Notes: generated by a model not told the origin, from the sequence alone. A DNA stretch of 64,000 bases from Aedes albopictus (GCF_035046485.1 NC_085136.1:163491963-163555962); one strand, 5' to 3'; numbered from the stretch's first letter, positions 34,061 to 45,407 are shown. Numbers and translations are program-made.

Positions 34061-36590
34061 CCCGCAAGTCTTCCAAGAATTTCTCTATGGATTCCTTTAG
34101 AAACTCCTCCAGGAATTCCTCCAGGAATTTCTCCACGGATTCCTACAGATAATTTTAAAGCAATTGCTCACGGAACTTTTCCAGGAATTCCTTAAGAAGT
34201 TCCTCTAGACATTCCTCCAGAAAATTCTCTGACAATTTCTGCCAGAATTCCTCCAATATTTCCTCCAGGGATTCTTCCAGGAATTTCTCCTCGGATTTCT
34301 CCAGAAAGTCCTAAAGGAATTTCTACCGTACTTCCTCGAGGAATATCTCCAGGGATTCTTCCAGGAATTTCTCCATGGATTCCTCCAGGAATTTCTTCAA
34401 GAATTCCTCCAGGGATTCATCCATGAGTTTCTTCAGAAATTCCTCAAAAAAAATCCTTCAGAAGTTCCTCGAAAATTTCCTCCAGAAATTTCTCGAGAAT
34501 TTTTTCCAGACATTCCTTCAAGAATCTCTCCCAGAAGTCTTAAATATTTAATTCCTCCTCGGATTTCTCTAGAAAATCCTAAATAATTTCTCCCGGAACT
34601 CTTCCAGGAAATCCTCCAGGGATTCTTCCATGGATTTCTTGAGGATTTTTATCAATATTTACTCCAGTAATTTCTTCACGAATGAATCCAGGGATTTCTC
34701 CACAAAATTCAAAAAAAAATCTCCCAGAAATCTTCCAGGAATTCCTTGAGAAATTTCTCCATGGATTTCTCCAGGATTTTTTTAAGGTGTTCCTATACGG
34801 ATTCATCAATGAATTTCTTCAGATATTCCGCAAAAATCCATCCAAGTATTCTATCAAAAATTTCTCCAGGAGTTCCTCCAGTCATTCTTCCAGGAAGCCG
34901 CAAATATTTTTACAGAAATTCTTCCAGGAATTCGTGCATATTTTTTTCAGGATTTTTTTTCAGAAGAGCCTCTAGGAAATCCAAGACGGATTCTTTTCAG
35001 GATTTCTCTTGAAATTGCTCCAGGAATTCCTCCATGGACTTATCCTGAGGATCCTCCAGAGATTTCTTCAGGGATCAATCCTTTCAATCAATTCTTTCAG
35101 AATTTCCTTCTGGAGTTCCTCCAGGGATTCCTCCAAGAATTTCTCCACGGATTCCCCCAGGAAGTCTTCCACGGATTCCTTTGGGAACGCCTCGAGTGAT
35201 TGTTCCATAAATTCCTTCAGGGATTTATCCTTAAACTCCTGCAGAGATTCCTTCAGAAATTTCTACAGGGATTCCTCCTGAAAGTTTTCCAGGGATTCCT
35301 TCTGAAAATTCTCCAGGAATTCCTCCTGGTATGCTTCCACGGATTCCTCTCGTAATTGCATCTGGAATTCCTAAAGAAATTCTTTGAAGAATTCCTCCAC
35401 GGATTCCTCGAGGAATTCTTCCTAGGCATTCATGCTTCCAGGGAATCCTCCAGAAATTCCTACACGTATTTCTCCTGAAATTATTCCAAAGGTTCCGCCT
35501 GGAAATCATCCAGGAGTTTCTTCAGGGATTCCTCAATGAATTTCTCCAGAAACCCCTCCTTGAATTTAAGTGTAGAATTAGCAATAAATAACAATACACA
35601 AAAAAAAACTAAAAAAAACCTTCTGGATTTCATCCAAAAATTCCTTCAAGAACTTCTACAGCAATTCAACCACGGATTCCTCCAGGAATTCTTTTACGGA
35701 TTCCTTCAGAATTCATCCAGGGATTCATTCTGGAATTACTTCCTAGATTTCTTCAGGAACTGCTCCAGCGATTTCCGTAGGGATTTTCCAGAGCATCCTT
35801 CAGCAATTTATTTAGGAATGCTTCCAGAAATTCTCCCAGGAATTCCTCCATGGATTTCTCCAGAAATTCTTCCAGGGATTACTCTTGAAATTCTTTCAGG
35901 GATTCATTTTGAAATAATTCCAGGGATTTTGAAAGGGATTCCTCCAGTCATTTCTCTCGGAATTATTCCAGGAATACATCCTGGAATTCTTTCACGAATT
36001 CTTTCAGGAATTCCTCCTAGGATTACAGCAGGGATTTTCCAGTAATTTTTCAAAGCTTTCTCCAGGTTTTCCAAGGATTCCTTTAGGAATGCCTCCAAGG
36101 ATATCTCCAAATATTCCTCCAGAAAACCCTTCAGGAATTCCTTCTGCAATGCCTCCACGGATTGCTCCAGAAATTCCTCCAAGAAGTCCTGCAGAAATAT
36201 CTTCAAGACTTCGTCCAGGAATTTCTCCGGAAAATTCGTCCAGGAATTTATCCATAAATTCCCCCAGGAATTTCTCCATGGACTCCTCCACAAATTCTTC
36301 AAGAACTCTTTCAAGAATGCCTCCACGGATTCCTCCAAAAATTTCTCCAAGGTTTCCTCCTGAAATTCTTTCAGGGATTCCTCCAGAGATTTCTCCAGGA
36401 ATTCCTGCTCGGAACTCTTCCAGGAACTCCTCGACAAATTCTTCCAGGGAATCATCCATGGATTTCTTCAGGAATTTTGTTTATGATTTTTTTCAGTAAT
36501 TTCTCCAGAAATTCTTCCAGGGATTTCGCCAAGGATTCTTCCTGGAATTCCGCCAGGGATTCATCCAGGAATTTCTCCCAAAGGTGTGTG

Positions 36591-36790
36591 ATGTGAGTAG
36601 GAATGGTGCATTATATTCCTTAATGATCAAGGGGGGAATTGAAGAACTTTCTTTGCCTGCCTACAAAACAATACACATTACCCGGGAAGTTGAGAGAATG
36701 TTTCGACTGTACAGGGAATCGAACACAATCCCACTAGATTGGCGATCCAAAATCTTATCCAATAGGCTACCTGGGATTAACAACTGTTAA
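36591..36790 (-). mobile_element. Probable tRNA-Arg-like SINE, minus strand
   Basis: On the minus strand, TAGCCTATTGGATAAGAT resembles the A-box region of an arginine tRNA and TGTTCGATTCCCT a B-box. A non-tRNA body follows (CGAAACATTCTCTCAACTTC). No target duplication was identified, so this is tentative. It sits exactly at the right edge of the satellite block. Confidence 0.5.
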
Positions 36791-37139
36791 AAACTGCAGT
36801 TTTTTATATGAATCTTTATACTGGATTTGAAAGAAAAACGTGTTCGCAAAAAAAAAAAAAAACAAATCATGTCATGAATTGCCATACGATTGACATTAAT
36901 AGTATTTTTTATTATAATGTAGAAAAATATTTTTATCATTTTCATAATGATGATTTTAATATAATGCAATAAATTCTTCTTCTATTTTTTATTTTTCCAT
37001 TTGTTTTTATTGTTTTTATATTATAATGTAGAAAAATGTTTTTAGCATTTTCATAATGATGATTTTAATATAATGCAATAAATTCTTCTTCTATTTTTTA
37101 TTTTTCCATTATTTTTTTAATTTTTTTTTATTGTTTTTG
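36791..37139. repeat. AT-rich stretch with a 109-bp tandem duplication
   Basis: ATTATAATGTAGAAAAAT starts at 36911 and again at 37020, and the 109-bp units are nearly identical (differences in TATTTTTATC versus TGTTTTTAGC). A degraded third start follows near 37130. Confidence 0.8.
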
Positions 37140-37440
37140 TGTTATTATTATCTGCGTTTTTCTCTTGTAGTTTCCAAAAAGAAAGTTGATGATTGGCATG
37201 AAGGCGAAAGACACGATTCAGGATGGATGGGGTTTTTGTTCCATTCCGCAGCCAGTGACCTCGAGGATCTGTAAAAAAATATACCCTCAGTTATGTGAAC
37301 TTTAATTTTATCATAATATTTTTACCTGATTTCAAAGGTATTATTAATTTTGCATAAGAACACAACAGGCCCTAATCTTCTGAAAAATGATTCGTTCATT
37401 TGTTTGCTGATATTTACAGGTTTCCTATGAAGATACAAAA
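37140..37440 (-). other. Possible two-exon coding fragment, minus strand
   Basis: On the minus strand a 57-bp intron-like segment (GTAAAA...TTTTTTTACAG, about 37274-37330) separates two stretches that stay open in one continuous frame: KPVNISKQMNES, FFRRLGPVVFLCKINNTFE, then SSRSLAAEWNKNPIHPESCL and onward to a stop near 37145. A CTTCATAG acceptor-like site precedes the first stretch. I recognise no family. The length matches typical mosquito introns. It could be the 3' part of a host gene, a transposon gene, or chance. Confidence 0.3.
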
Positions 37441-37631
37441 CAGAATTATTCAAACGTATCGGTCAATCGAGGATTTATTATATTGTGGAATACTCACGTT
37501 GTCTATTACTTGTCATTTTTTTTTTAATTTTTTTAAATGGAAAAAAAAAAACAAAGAAACTAACGTTAGTTCTATTTTAACAAAATTTATTATTCAGGCA
37601 TTTATACTCTGTTGGTAAATAAAAGAAAATC

Positions 37632-37755
37632 GGGTTAAGTACGGTTCCTTTGAATTCCACTAAGAATTTGCATCCTTTGACAGATACGTATTTCGACCTC
37701 AACTGTAAGGTCGTCTTCAGTGTCTTGTACTTGACTCGACTTAATCAGGTTAATC
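37632..37755. repeat. Recognised dispersed mosquito repeat fragment
   Basis: GAATTCCACTAAGAATTTGC, TCCTTTGACAGATACGTATT and GACCTCAACTGTAAGGTCGT form a block I remember as frequent in Aedes intergenic DNA, in fixed order. Identity is from memory only. Confidence 0.5.
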
Positions 37756-38290
37756 ATCATCACTCTGTTGGTGTTTTACAATATTTTACTTATGTCGAAC
37801 ATACAACAATAAAAACTTACGATAAGTAAGTAAGTAAGGTAAATCGTTAAGCCTACAGTAATATACGTTTATTTTATTTCAATTAGAACATTGCTTTTGT
37901 AAGATTAATTTTGCCATCAAATATATGAGAAAAATGTATTGAATCTTAATTATGAACCAAAATATGTTTTAATACTTCAGCTGTCTAAATGCAGAATGCT
38001 TCTGAAACGGTATACTCATTGAAGTCCGTCAATAATTATTTTCCGTGACAAAATAATATAACCACTTCACTATAAACTTCTTCGTATGGATGTCCCAGGC
38101 ACGTGCCTCCGCGGTCAACCCATGTTTCCACCACAGGAATTCGCTCGCACAAAAAGATCTAAATGAAAATAAAAATAAACTTTTAATTTGGATTACATAT
38201 TGCCAAAATGTTGTTTAACTTACGTAATGTTCATGTTACGTTATTAGGGCTCAAACTTGCTGGTACAATAAAAATTAACTAGAGAATCAT
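37756..38290. other. Unassigned; splice-like sites on the minus strand
   Basis: At about 38050-38160 the minus strand has TTTTCATTTAG followed by an open stretch of about 42 codons containing EFLWWKHGLTAEARAWDIHT in one frame. A GTAAGT donor-like site lies about 65 bases upstream of it (near 38220). The linking segment has stops in all frames, so I do not join it to a gene. Confidence 0.3.
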
Positions 38291-38524
38291 TCATTTCAAC
38301 ATTTTCAGCACAGTTTTCATCCAATAATCCTCTCGAATTTGATGATAATGATTTTGGCCAAAGTCTGCAAGCGAAACAATCTTAATAAGAGTATGAATAG
38401 TGGAAAGGGAATAAAACTCACCTGCACTCCTTTTTTCTTCAAACAAACTTAATTTTTCTCCAAAAATAAATGGGTTGCTGCAATCTGAGACGAGACTCGC
38501 GAAGACGGTCTTCTTTTTCTCCAC
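38291..38524 (-). CDS. Short uncharacterised open frame with a possible 57-bp intron
   Basis: An ATG at 38524 opens MEKKKTVFASLVSDCSNPF and then FGEKLSLFEEKRSA. At 38421 a textbook donor (GCAG|GTGAGT) and at 38365 an acceptor (TTTCGCTTGCAG|) bound a 57-bp in-frame segment. Reading resumes DFGQNHYHQIREDYWMKTVL to a TGA at 38291. Spliced or not, the frame stays open, giving 58 or 77 codons. There is no recognised family or signal peptide. A 27-bp piece of the first exon (TTCGCGAGTCTCGTCTCAG) occurs again inverted at about 38833. This could be a real small gene, a first-exon remnant or chance. Confidence 0.35.
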   Translation of the reverse strand: MEKKKTVFASLVSDCSNPFIFGEKLSLFEEKRSAGEFYSLSTIHTLIKIVSLADFGQNHYHQIREDYWMKTVLKMLK

Positions 38525-38859
38525 TTTGTTATTTTTTTCTTCTTCCTATCTGTGTTGACATTATGTTTTGGGCTGGTGGTTCAAACACGTACGTGACCGC
38601 ATCACCTCACATGCAGTGTGACTGAATCCCATTCACGCACAAAATCAGGTTAAAATATTTTGTTTTCAATTTATTTTTGACAGTACAGGAGAAGAAAATG
38701 CTGCTCGGAGTGAATTTTGGCTTCAGAATTTATCTCGGACAGCAATACTTTCCTCGTTTTAGGTAACGTAATCAAACGGGCTACAACTGACAGCTCAGTT
38801 GGGCTGCACTTGACGTTGCTTTTTTTCCTCTTCGCGAGTCTCGTCTCAGGCTGCTTGCG
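38525..38859. other. Unassigned stretch before the 95-bp array
   Basis: Contains the inverted copy of the 38490-region exon piece at about 38830-38855 and otherwise no feature. Confidence 0.35.
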
Positions 38860-38887
38860 ACAACAATTCTTAACAAAAGTCAGATTA

Positions 38888-39509
38888 CACTAGTTTACAA
38901 AATAAAACTCCTGTCAACGACCAAAATTCCTGAAGCATAATTTAGCGCTGATTTCGAAACCGTGCTTCAAAAAATTTTAAGTAGAGCAGTTTTTGAGTTT
39001 TAGCTCAATATGGAGTTTTACAACTTTTTAATATATGGAATTTAATAAAATTCAAATATCTTGCGTTTTGTTAAACAAATTTTAAATCTTTTTCAGTTAA
39101 TTAAAAGCTAAATATAATACATTTCAATTATCTGAATGCAGGTTTTGCGTCAGATTGATGAAATTCAAGATAGTGGCGAGTTTTGGGGACGATCTCCTTA
39201 AATTTTAGCAAAATTTCCAAATTTATATGAAGAAATATATTTTTTTTTTCAATAAGAAAAAAGGCGAGTTAGAGTAAAAAATTCAGCTAAATCGGAGCAT
39301 TGATTACGGAGAATGAGATGTGTGAAGTGAGCGACTTTGCTTAAAAATAGAACAAAAATCGATTTCAAATTATCAACCTTGTATGGAAAGTCGAAAAAAA
39401 TTCGGCTCTACTGTATTTTTTTTTCCTTCGCGTTTTCGAACTCAGGGCATGATTCAACAACAAAAATGATCATCAGCTTACCGAGCTCAAACATGCTTGT
39501 AAACTAGTG
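38888..39509. mobile_element. 622-bp MITE with 13-bp TIRs and TTA duplication in the first array unit
   Basis: CACTAGTTTACAA and TTGTAAACTAGTG are perfect terminal inverted repeats. TTA occurs directly outside both ends (38885-38887 and 39510-39512), and removing the element with one TTA restores a normal 95-bp unit phase. A 3-bp TTA duplication is characteristic of PIF/Harbinger elements. The internal sequence is AT-rich and noncoding. Confidence 0.8.
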
Positions 39510-39909
39510 TTATTGATGCATTTCTTAATTAAACATTAAGGATTGCACCAAGGAGTTTAATATGAATAGTCATCTTACGATACCGATTCTAAAGTAAAAT
39601 TATTCAAGAATTTCTCAAATAAGCACTCAGAATTGCTCCAAGGAGTTCCACAAAAATCGTCATCTCACGATAACAACTCTTAACAAAAGTCAAATTATAA
39701 AAGCATTTCTTAATTAAGCACTCATCTTTCGATACCAGATCTTAACAAAAGTCACTCAGAATTGCTTCAAGGAGTTCCATAAGAATCTTTCGATACCAAT
39801 TCTTTACAAAAGTCAAATTAAAAAAGCGTTAAATTTTCTTAAATAAGCACTCGGAATTTTTCCAAGGAGTTCCATAAGAATCGTCATCTTTCGATACCAA
39901 CTCTTAAAA

Positions 39910-40133
39910 AAAAAAAAAAAAAGACACGGACAACGTCTTCAGCTTTCAGCTGTACAGACTGTTTTAAACTTAACATGAGACAACGGACAACGGAGCATGC
40001 ACCAGTGGAAACGGGGAAGAAACTATTCTCACGAAAAGTTTCAACGCCCGAAGTGGGAATCGAACCCTCACCCCATAGCATGGTGCGATTATAAGCTTGG
40101 TGACCCTAACCGCACGGCTACGAGGCTCCACCA
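39910..40133 (-). mobile_element. tRNA-derived SINE inside the 95-bp array, minus strand
   Basis: On the minus strand the head GGAGCCTCGTAGCCGTGCGG and the B-box GGTTCGATTCCC are tRNA-like. A non-tRNA body follows (GAAACTTTTCGTGAGAATAG, CTGAAAGCTGAAGACGTTGT) and it ends in an A(15+)-type tail seen as the plus-strand A run near 39905-39922 after TTAAG. It splits a 95-bp unit. Not a functional tRNA. Confidence 0.75.
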
Positions 40134-42385
40134 AACGAAAGCCAAATTATAAAAACATTTCTTAAATAAGCACTCGGAATTGCTCCAAGGAGCTCCATGA
40201 GAATCGTCATCTTTCAATACCAATTCTAAACAAAAGTCACATTGTAAAAGCATTTGTTAAGAATCGTCATCTTTCGACAGCAATTCTTAACAAAAGTCAA
40301 ATTATAAGTGCATCCCTCAATAAGCACTCAGACTTGCTCCAAGGAGTTCCATGAGAATCGTCATCTTACGATACCAATTCTTAACAAAAGTAAAATTATA
40401 AGTGCATTCCTTAAATAAGCACTCGGAATTGCTCCAAGGAGTTCCATAATAATCGTCATCTTTCGATACCAATTCTTAACAAAAGTCAAATAATAAAAAC
40501 ATTTCTTAAATAAGCACTCGGAATTGCTCCAAGTAGTTCCATAAGAATCGTCATCTTTTGATAGCAATTCTCTACAAAAGTAAAATTATAAAAGCGTTTC
40601 TTAAATAAGCACTCAGAATTGCTCCAAGGAGTTCCATAAGAATCGTCATCTTTCGATACCAATTCTTAACAAAAGTAAAATTATAAGTGCATTCCTTAAA
40701 TAAGCACTCGGAATTGCTCCAAGGAGTTCCATAAGAATCGTCATCTTTTGATAGCAATTCTCAACAAAAGTAAAATTATAAAAGCGTTTCTTTAATAGGC
40801 ACTCAGAATTGCTCCAAGGAGTTCCATAAGAATCGTCATCTTTCGATACCAATTCTTAACAAAAGTAAAATTATAAGTGCATTCCTCAAATAAGCACTCG
40901 GAATTGCTCCAAGGAGTTCCATAAGAATCGTCATCTTTCGATACCAATTCTTAACAAAAGTCAAATTATATAAGCATTTGTTAAATAAGCACTCGGAATT
41001 GCTCCAAGGAGTTCCATAAGAATCGTCATCTTTCGATACCAATTCTTAACAAAAGTCAAATTATAAAAACATTTCTTAAATAAGCACTCGGAATTGCTCC
41101 AAGGAGTTCCATAAGAATCGTCATCTTTTGATAGCAATTCTCAACAAAAGTAAAATTATAAAAGCGTTTCTTTAATAGGCACTCAGAATTGCTCCAAGGA
41201 GTTTCATAAGAATCGTCATCTTTCGATACCAATTCTTAACAAAAGTAAAATTATAAGTGCATTCCTTAAATAAGCACTCAGAATTGCTCCAAGGAGTTCC
41301 ATAAGAATCGTCATCTTTCGATACCAATTCTTAACAAAAGTCAAATTATAAGTGCATTCCTTAAATAAGCACTCGGAATTGCTCCAAGGAGTTCCATAAT
41401 AATCGTCATCTTTTGATACCAATTCTTAACAAAAGTCAAATTATAAAAACATTTCTTAAATAAGCACTCGGAATTGCTCCAAGGAGTTCCATAAGAATCG
41501 TCATCTTTTGATAGCAATTCTCAACAAAAGTAAAATTATAAAAGCGTTTCTTTAATAGGCACTCAGAATTGCTCCAAGGAGTTCCATAAGAATCGTCATC
41601 TTTCGATACCAATTCTTAACAAAAGTAAAATTATAAGTGCATTCCTCAAATAAGCACTCGGAATTGCTCCAAGGAGTTCCATAAGAATCGTCATCTTTCG
41701 ATACCAATTCTTAACAAAAGTCAAATTATATAAGCATTTGTTAAATAAGCACTCGGAATTGCTCCAAGGAGTTCCATAAGAATCGTCATCTTTCGATACC
41801 AATTCTTAACAAAAGTCAAATTATAAAAACATTTCTTAAATAAGCACTCGGAATTGCTCCAAGGAGTTCCATAAGAATCGTCATCTTTTGATAGCAATTC
41901 TCAACAAAAGTAAAATTATAAAAGCGTTTCTTTAATAGGCACTCAGAATTGCTCCAAGGAGTTTCATAAGAATCGTCATCTTTCGATACCAATTCTTAAC
42001 AAAAGTAAAATTATAAGTGCATTCCTTAAATAAGCACTCAGAATTGCTCCAAGGAGTTCCATAAGAATCGTCATCTTTCGATACCAATTCTTAACAAAAG
42101 TCAAATTATAAGTGCATTCCTTAAATAAGCACTCGGAATTGCTCCAAGGAGTTCCATAATAATCGTCATCTTTTGATACCAATTCTTAACAAAAGTCAAA
42201 TTATAAAAACATTTCTTAAATAAGCACTCGGAATTGCTCCAAGGAGTTCCATAAGAATCGTCATCTTTCGATAGCGATTCTCAACAAAAGTAAAATTATA
42301 AACGCATAAGCACTCGGAATTGCTCCAAGGAGTTCCATAAGAATCGTGATCTTACGATACATATTCTTAACAAAAGTCAAGCTAT

Positions 42386-43116
42386 TAGAGCACCAGGGAT
42401 TTATAGAAGAAAACATGTTTTACTTACATTTTACTTATTGGAATGTAATTTGCTTCGTTGGTTTTACGACGAATGATGAATCCACCCGATTTCATCCGGA
42501 TGTTGTTTACAGCACCCAACGTTCAAGGACACGTAATGCACCAGCTGATAAGACGCATATGCCTCCGGATAACATCATTATCGCACGTCACTTTTCCGTT
42601 GCCATTCCCTTTAGCACCTATCGAACCAGCTCCTGCCTGCGCCGCCGCCACCTCCGAACCACGTTATAAAAAGGAACAGCACCGCGGAGTTGTACATCCG
42701 CGTCTGCGTATTCGAACACTGCTGGAGCGTATTTGGGGGTACCGGCAATTGAAATTTGGTAGTGGCAGGTTTGATCCCCTCGGAGAATAGAAATACACTA
42801 GAACGCCAATGGCGCTGTACTAAGTTTTCCTATTTAATTATTTTAATAACTTTAGTTGTAACAATTGATTATGTTTAAGTGCCCATCTTGTAGAGGACCT
42901 TTTGTTTTGGTAAACAAAATTTATTTGACACTTATAGTACCGCTACTGACGCTGTAAGGGCGAGGCAAACTAGATGTTAGTCACACGAACAGTCGCGACA
43001 TTGGATTTCTGTGGCTGGTTATTCTAATCCTCGGAGGCAGGATGCTTACACTGTTTACACTTCTGCCGGTATTGTTGGTACACTCCGGCAGGTACCATGA
43101 TGAACCCAGAGCACTT
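42386..43116. other. Unassigned, moderately GC-rich sequence
   Basis: Frames of about 107-110 codons exist but overlap each other in different frames and show no family. TTATAAAAAGG near 42664 looks like a TATA box but nothing downstream supports a gene. Confidence 0.35.
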
Positions 43117-43298
43117 TTTTTTTTTTTATCTGTATTAACGAGATTTTTAGCCCCTGGCTAGTTCATCTCGGGACCCACACTTTACTTCCCTTCCGAAGGA
43201 AGAACTCACATTTTGCGAGTTTGTCGGGAGTGGGATTCGATCCCAGGTCCTCGGCGTGATAGTCAAGTGTTCTAACCATCACACCAGATCCGCTCCAC
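43117..43298 (-). mobile_element. Feilai-type SINE, minus strand, with 14-bp target duplication
   Basis: The reverse complement of the 28561-28729 element with high identity (B-box GGATCGAATCCC, CTTCCTTCGGAAGGGAAGTA, CTCGTTAATACAGA, then A-rich tail). AACCCAGAGCACTT flanks it at 43103-43116 and 43299-43312. Confidence 0.9.
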
Positions 43299-43788
43299 AA
43301 CCCAGAGCACTTGTTATTTTCACTGTAGGTACCAATCTTGGTACCAATTTCAATTTTCAATATTTTTCATCGCCCAACACCACTTCACTATTTATTCACT
43401 AATCACTAATTAAATAAACACTGAACCAGCGCTATTTGCCAGCGGCCTTGGAATCGAGCGCGTTTACTGCATCGGATAACGGACCCGGATATATAAAATA
43501 TCGCACGAATTGACTAAATGCTATCGAAATATGCGCGACGGACGACGGAACTGTTTACGTTTTTATTCACGGCGCTTTTTCTTTTTTTTTTCATGCAAAC
43601 TGATTGGTTTGCATAGCTGTCATCAACCTAGAAAGCAGAACGAAAACAAAAAAGAAGAAACACATTTATGCTGGCATCCTTTTCGAGCAGCTGCATACCT
43701 AACAGTCTCTCACAGATCCCTTACGTCTAAAATTTTTCTTTCTGGGATGACGGAGGGGCTGATGATGGCGATAAAGATGACTTACTTG
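43299..43788. other. Unassigned
   Basis: GGATATATAAAATATCGC near 43490 is TATA-like, but I see no coding exon. T run near 43580. Confidence 0.3.
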
Positions 43789-44543
43789 CACTGAAAAAAT
43801 ATTTTGTTGCATTGTACGAAATTGCTCGTCTGGTTTACGAATGCCATTCGTTGTTTTCTGCAACGAAAAGATTCGTAGTGTGCCTGAGTTTGTTTCGTAA
43901 AAAAATCACTCCGACACTATAACACAGATTTTTTCTGTCTCTTTTTTTGTCGGACCGACATAAATCATGTTGGAAAAAAAAATAGGACGCGTATATCAGC
44001 TTGGTTTTCACAGGCTCCGAACACGCATCTTCTGATTGATACCTACCAGTGCTAGACATCCATCTGTAGGCGCTTGTTGAAACCGTTCAGAAACAAGCAG
44101 AACGCTTTCTACTCTGATTCAATTCATAAATAATTTTTACTTCCAACTGAGAGCATGCTTTCTTTCCTCTTCTCGCACACACTCCGTCATATGCACATGA
44201 AAACAGGTTGCTTTGTTGTCCCTGCGCTCCACTCAAACATCAGTGATGACTGCAAAGCTTTGTTGCATTCTACGAAGCGAAATTTCTTTTTACGCATGGT
44301 TAGTAAAAAACGTTTGACATTTGTTTATTTTGTTTCATTCTACAAAGCGGGAGCTTAAACCTACGAATGAGCAAGCTTAGCGTCTGTCGGATTCGTGATT
44401 TCGTACATGATACAACTCCATTTGTACTGTTTCAGCGTGGTGGTACGAACAGACCGTACATTTTACGCAAATTGCTTCCAATTTACGAAAACTGGTTTTA
44501 CGAAGCATATTCGTTGAGCTTTCACGAAAGTATTTTATCAGTG
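43789..44543. mobile_element. Probable 755-bp DNA transposon remnant with CACTGA ends
   Basis: The left end CACTGAAAAAATATTTTGTT and the right end (complement CACTGATAAAATACTTTCGT) are imperfect inverted repeats, and TTACGAA/TTCGTAA motifs recur on both sides. No transposase frame is visible. The target duplication is unclear. Confidence 0.5.
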
Positions 44544-44906
44544 TGGATGCGATGCTTCTTCTGTGATGTACGATGATGCAAGCACCTCGCTTCCCGGGTT
44601 GCGCTGGATACCACCTTGCGACACTACACTTCGCACAAGCAGGAAAACGCACGATATAAAAAGCCTTCCGCACTTGCGGGGGAAAAAACTCCACTTATAC
44701 GAGGTCTATCGCGTGGTGAGATACGGAGCACACGTCCGACTCGTCCAAATGCACAACTGGGAATGAGTTCTCAAATTTTGACACAGAGAACTACTGCTAT
44801 GCTGAATTTCTTTTACTTTGGGCATTATCGGCAAGTTCGTTCTTTTCAACCAAATAACCTAAAACGCCTAAAACTTGGTTTTTTTAATTCAACTTGGGTG
44901 GATAAG
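44544..44906. other. Unassigned
   Basis: No recognisable family in the short frames. Confidence 0.3.
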
Positions 44907-45060
44907 AATAGAGCTTGCTGACGTTTATTCATCTCTCTCTTTCAAGCATACAGGCGGGATATGATTTGTTTTCATCGGGAAACCTTTCCTGATGACAACA
45001 AATCCTATTCCGCCTGCATGTTTGAAAGAGAAAGGTGCATAAACGTCAGCAAGCTCTATT
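44907..45060. mobile_element. 154-bp hairpin MITE
   Basis: AATAGAGCTTGCTGACGTTT at the left and AAACGTCAGCAAGCTCTATT at the right are perfect inverses. Pairing continues through CTCTTTCAAGCAT, CAGGCGG and GATTTGTT to a small central loop. Confidence 0.85.
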
Positions 45061-45261
45061 GAGATCAACTTTAAGTTCTACCGGTTTCAAAAACAAAAAA
45101 AAACCACTTGACCAAAAGAACAAAACGGCCGTGAATACGTCAGTTCCTCTAGATGTACTTTGCACAAAAAATTTCCGTTCGTTGGTTTAGGCGTGACAAA
45201 GCGTTCAGAATGTGCAAAAGTGATCGGACAGCGGCACACGTGTAAATCAAAGGGGTAACTC

Positions 45262-45350
45262 GATCCATCAAAGCAAACCGTAATTACAGCATCTCAAAGT
45301 TGGCCATTTTGTATGAAAATCGGTGTTTGTCAGATCAATGATGCGCCACA
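45262..45350 (-). repeat. Dispersed repeat, copy 2 (partner 2852-2939)
   Basis: Reverse complement of the 2852-2939 segment, with ATCCATCAAAGCAAACCGTA and AAATCGGTGTTTGTC conserved. Confidence 0.6.
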
Positions 45351-45407
45351 GGACCACAGTGTTGTATGAGAATGCTAGCAAAAAGATTGAAAACCATTTG
45401 ACATTGT

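Larger units (their letters stand above)
30185..36590 (+). repeat. 12-bp satellite, intermediate divergence, with an old 350-bp higher-order period
   Basis: GGAATTCCTCCAGGAATTTC-type units with a 12-bp beat run through the region, less uniform than the 53-63 kb arrays. Distinctive blocks recur: CCTCCAGATAATCCTAAAGC at 31112 and 31461 (349 bp apart), and AATCCTGAAGGAATGTCTC at about 30988 and 31349 (about 361 bp apart). Weaker echoes are near 30438 and 34140. Interruptions are a SINE (30525-30805), a MITE (33658-34060) and an A-rich patch at 32990-33045. Open frames are repeat by-products. Confidence 0.9.
38860..42385. repeat. 95-bp tandem array with 760-bp (8-mer) higher-order repeat
   Basis: The unit contains AAGCACTCGGAATTGCTCCA, AGGAGTTCCATAAGAATCGT, CATCTTTCGATACCAATTCT and TAACAAAAGTCAAATTATAA. 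Unit length is 95 bp by direct count. Left units (38860-40300) are diverged and interrupted; from about 40300 they are clean. Segments 40801-41560 and 41561-42320 match almost base for base at an offset of exactly 760 bp, including minor variants such as TTTAATAGGC, so eight-unit blocks were duplicated recently. Minus-strand frames of 61-68 codons recur with the period and are not genes. Confidence 0.95.

Noticed and set aside
40361..42182. Recurrent 61-68-codon minus-strand frames
   Set aside because: They repeat with the 95-bp unit (two units per frame); a periodic artefact.
38860..42385. CRISPR-like regular repeats
   Set aside because: Units are contiguous 95-bp tandem copies with no distinct spacers, and the genome is eukaryotic.
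42346..42790. Overlapping 107- and 110-codon frames near a TATA-like TTATAAAAAG
   Set aside because: Two frames overlap in different registers, neither with a known domain; the TATA match lies inside them.
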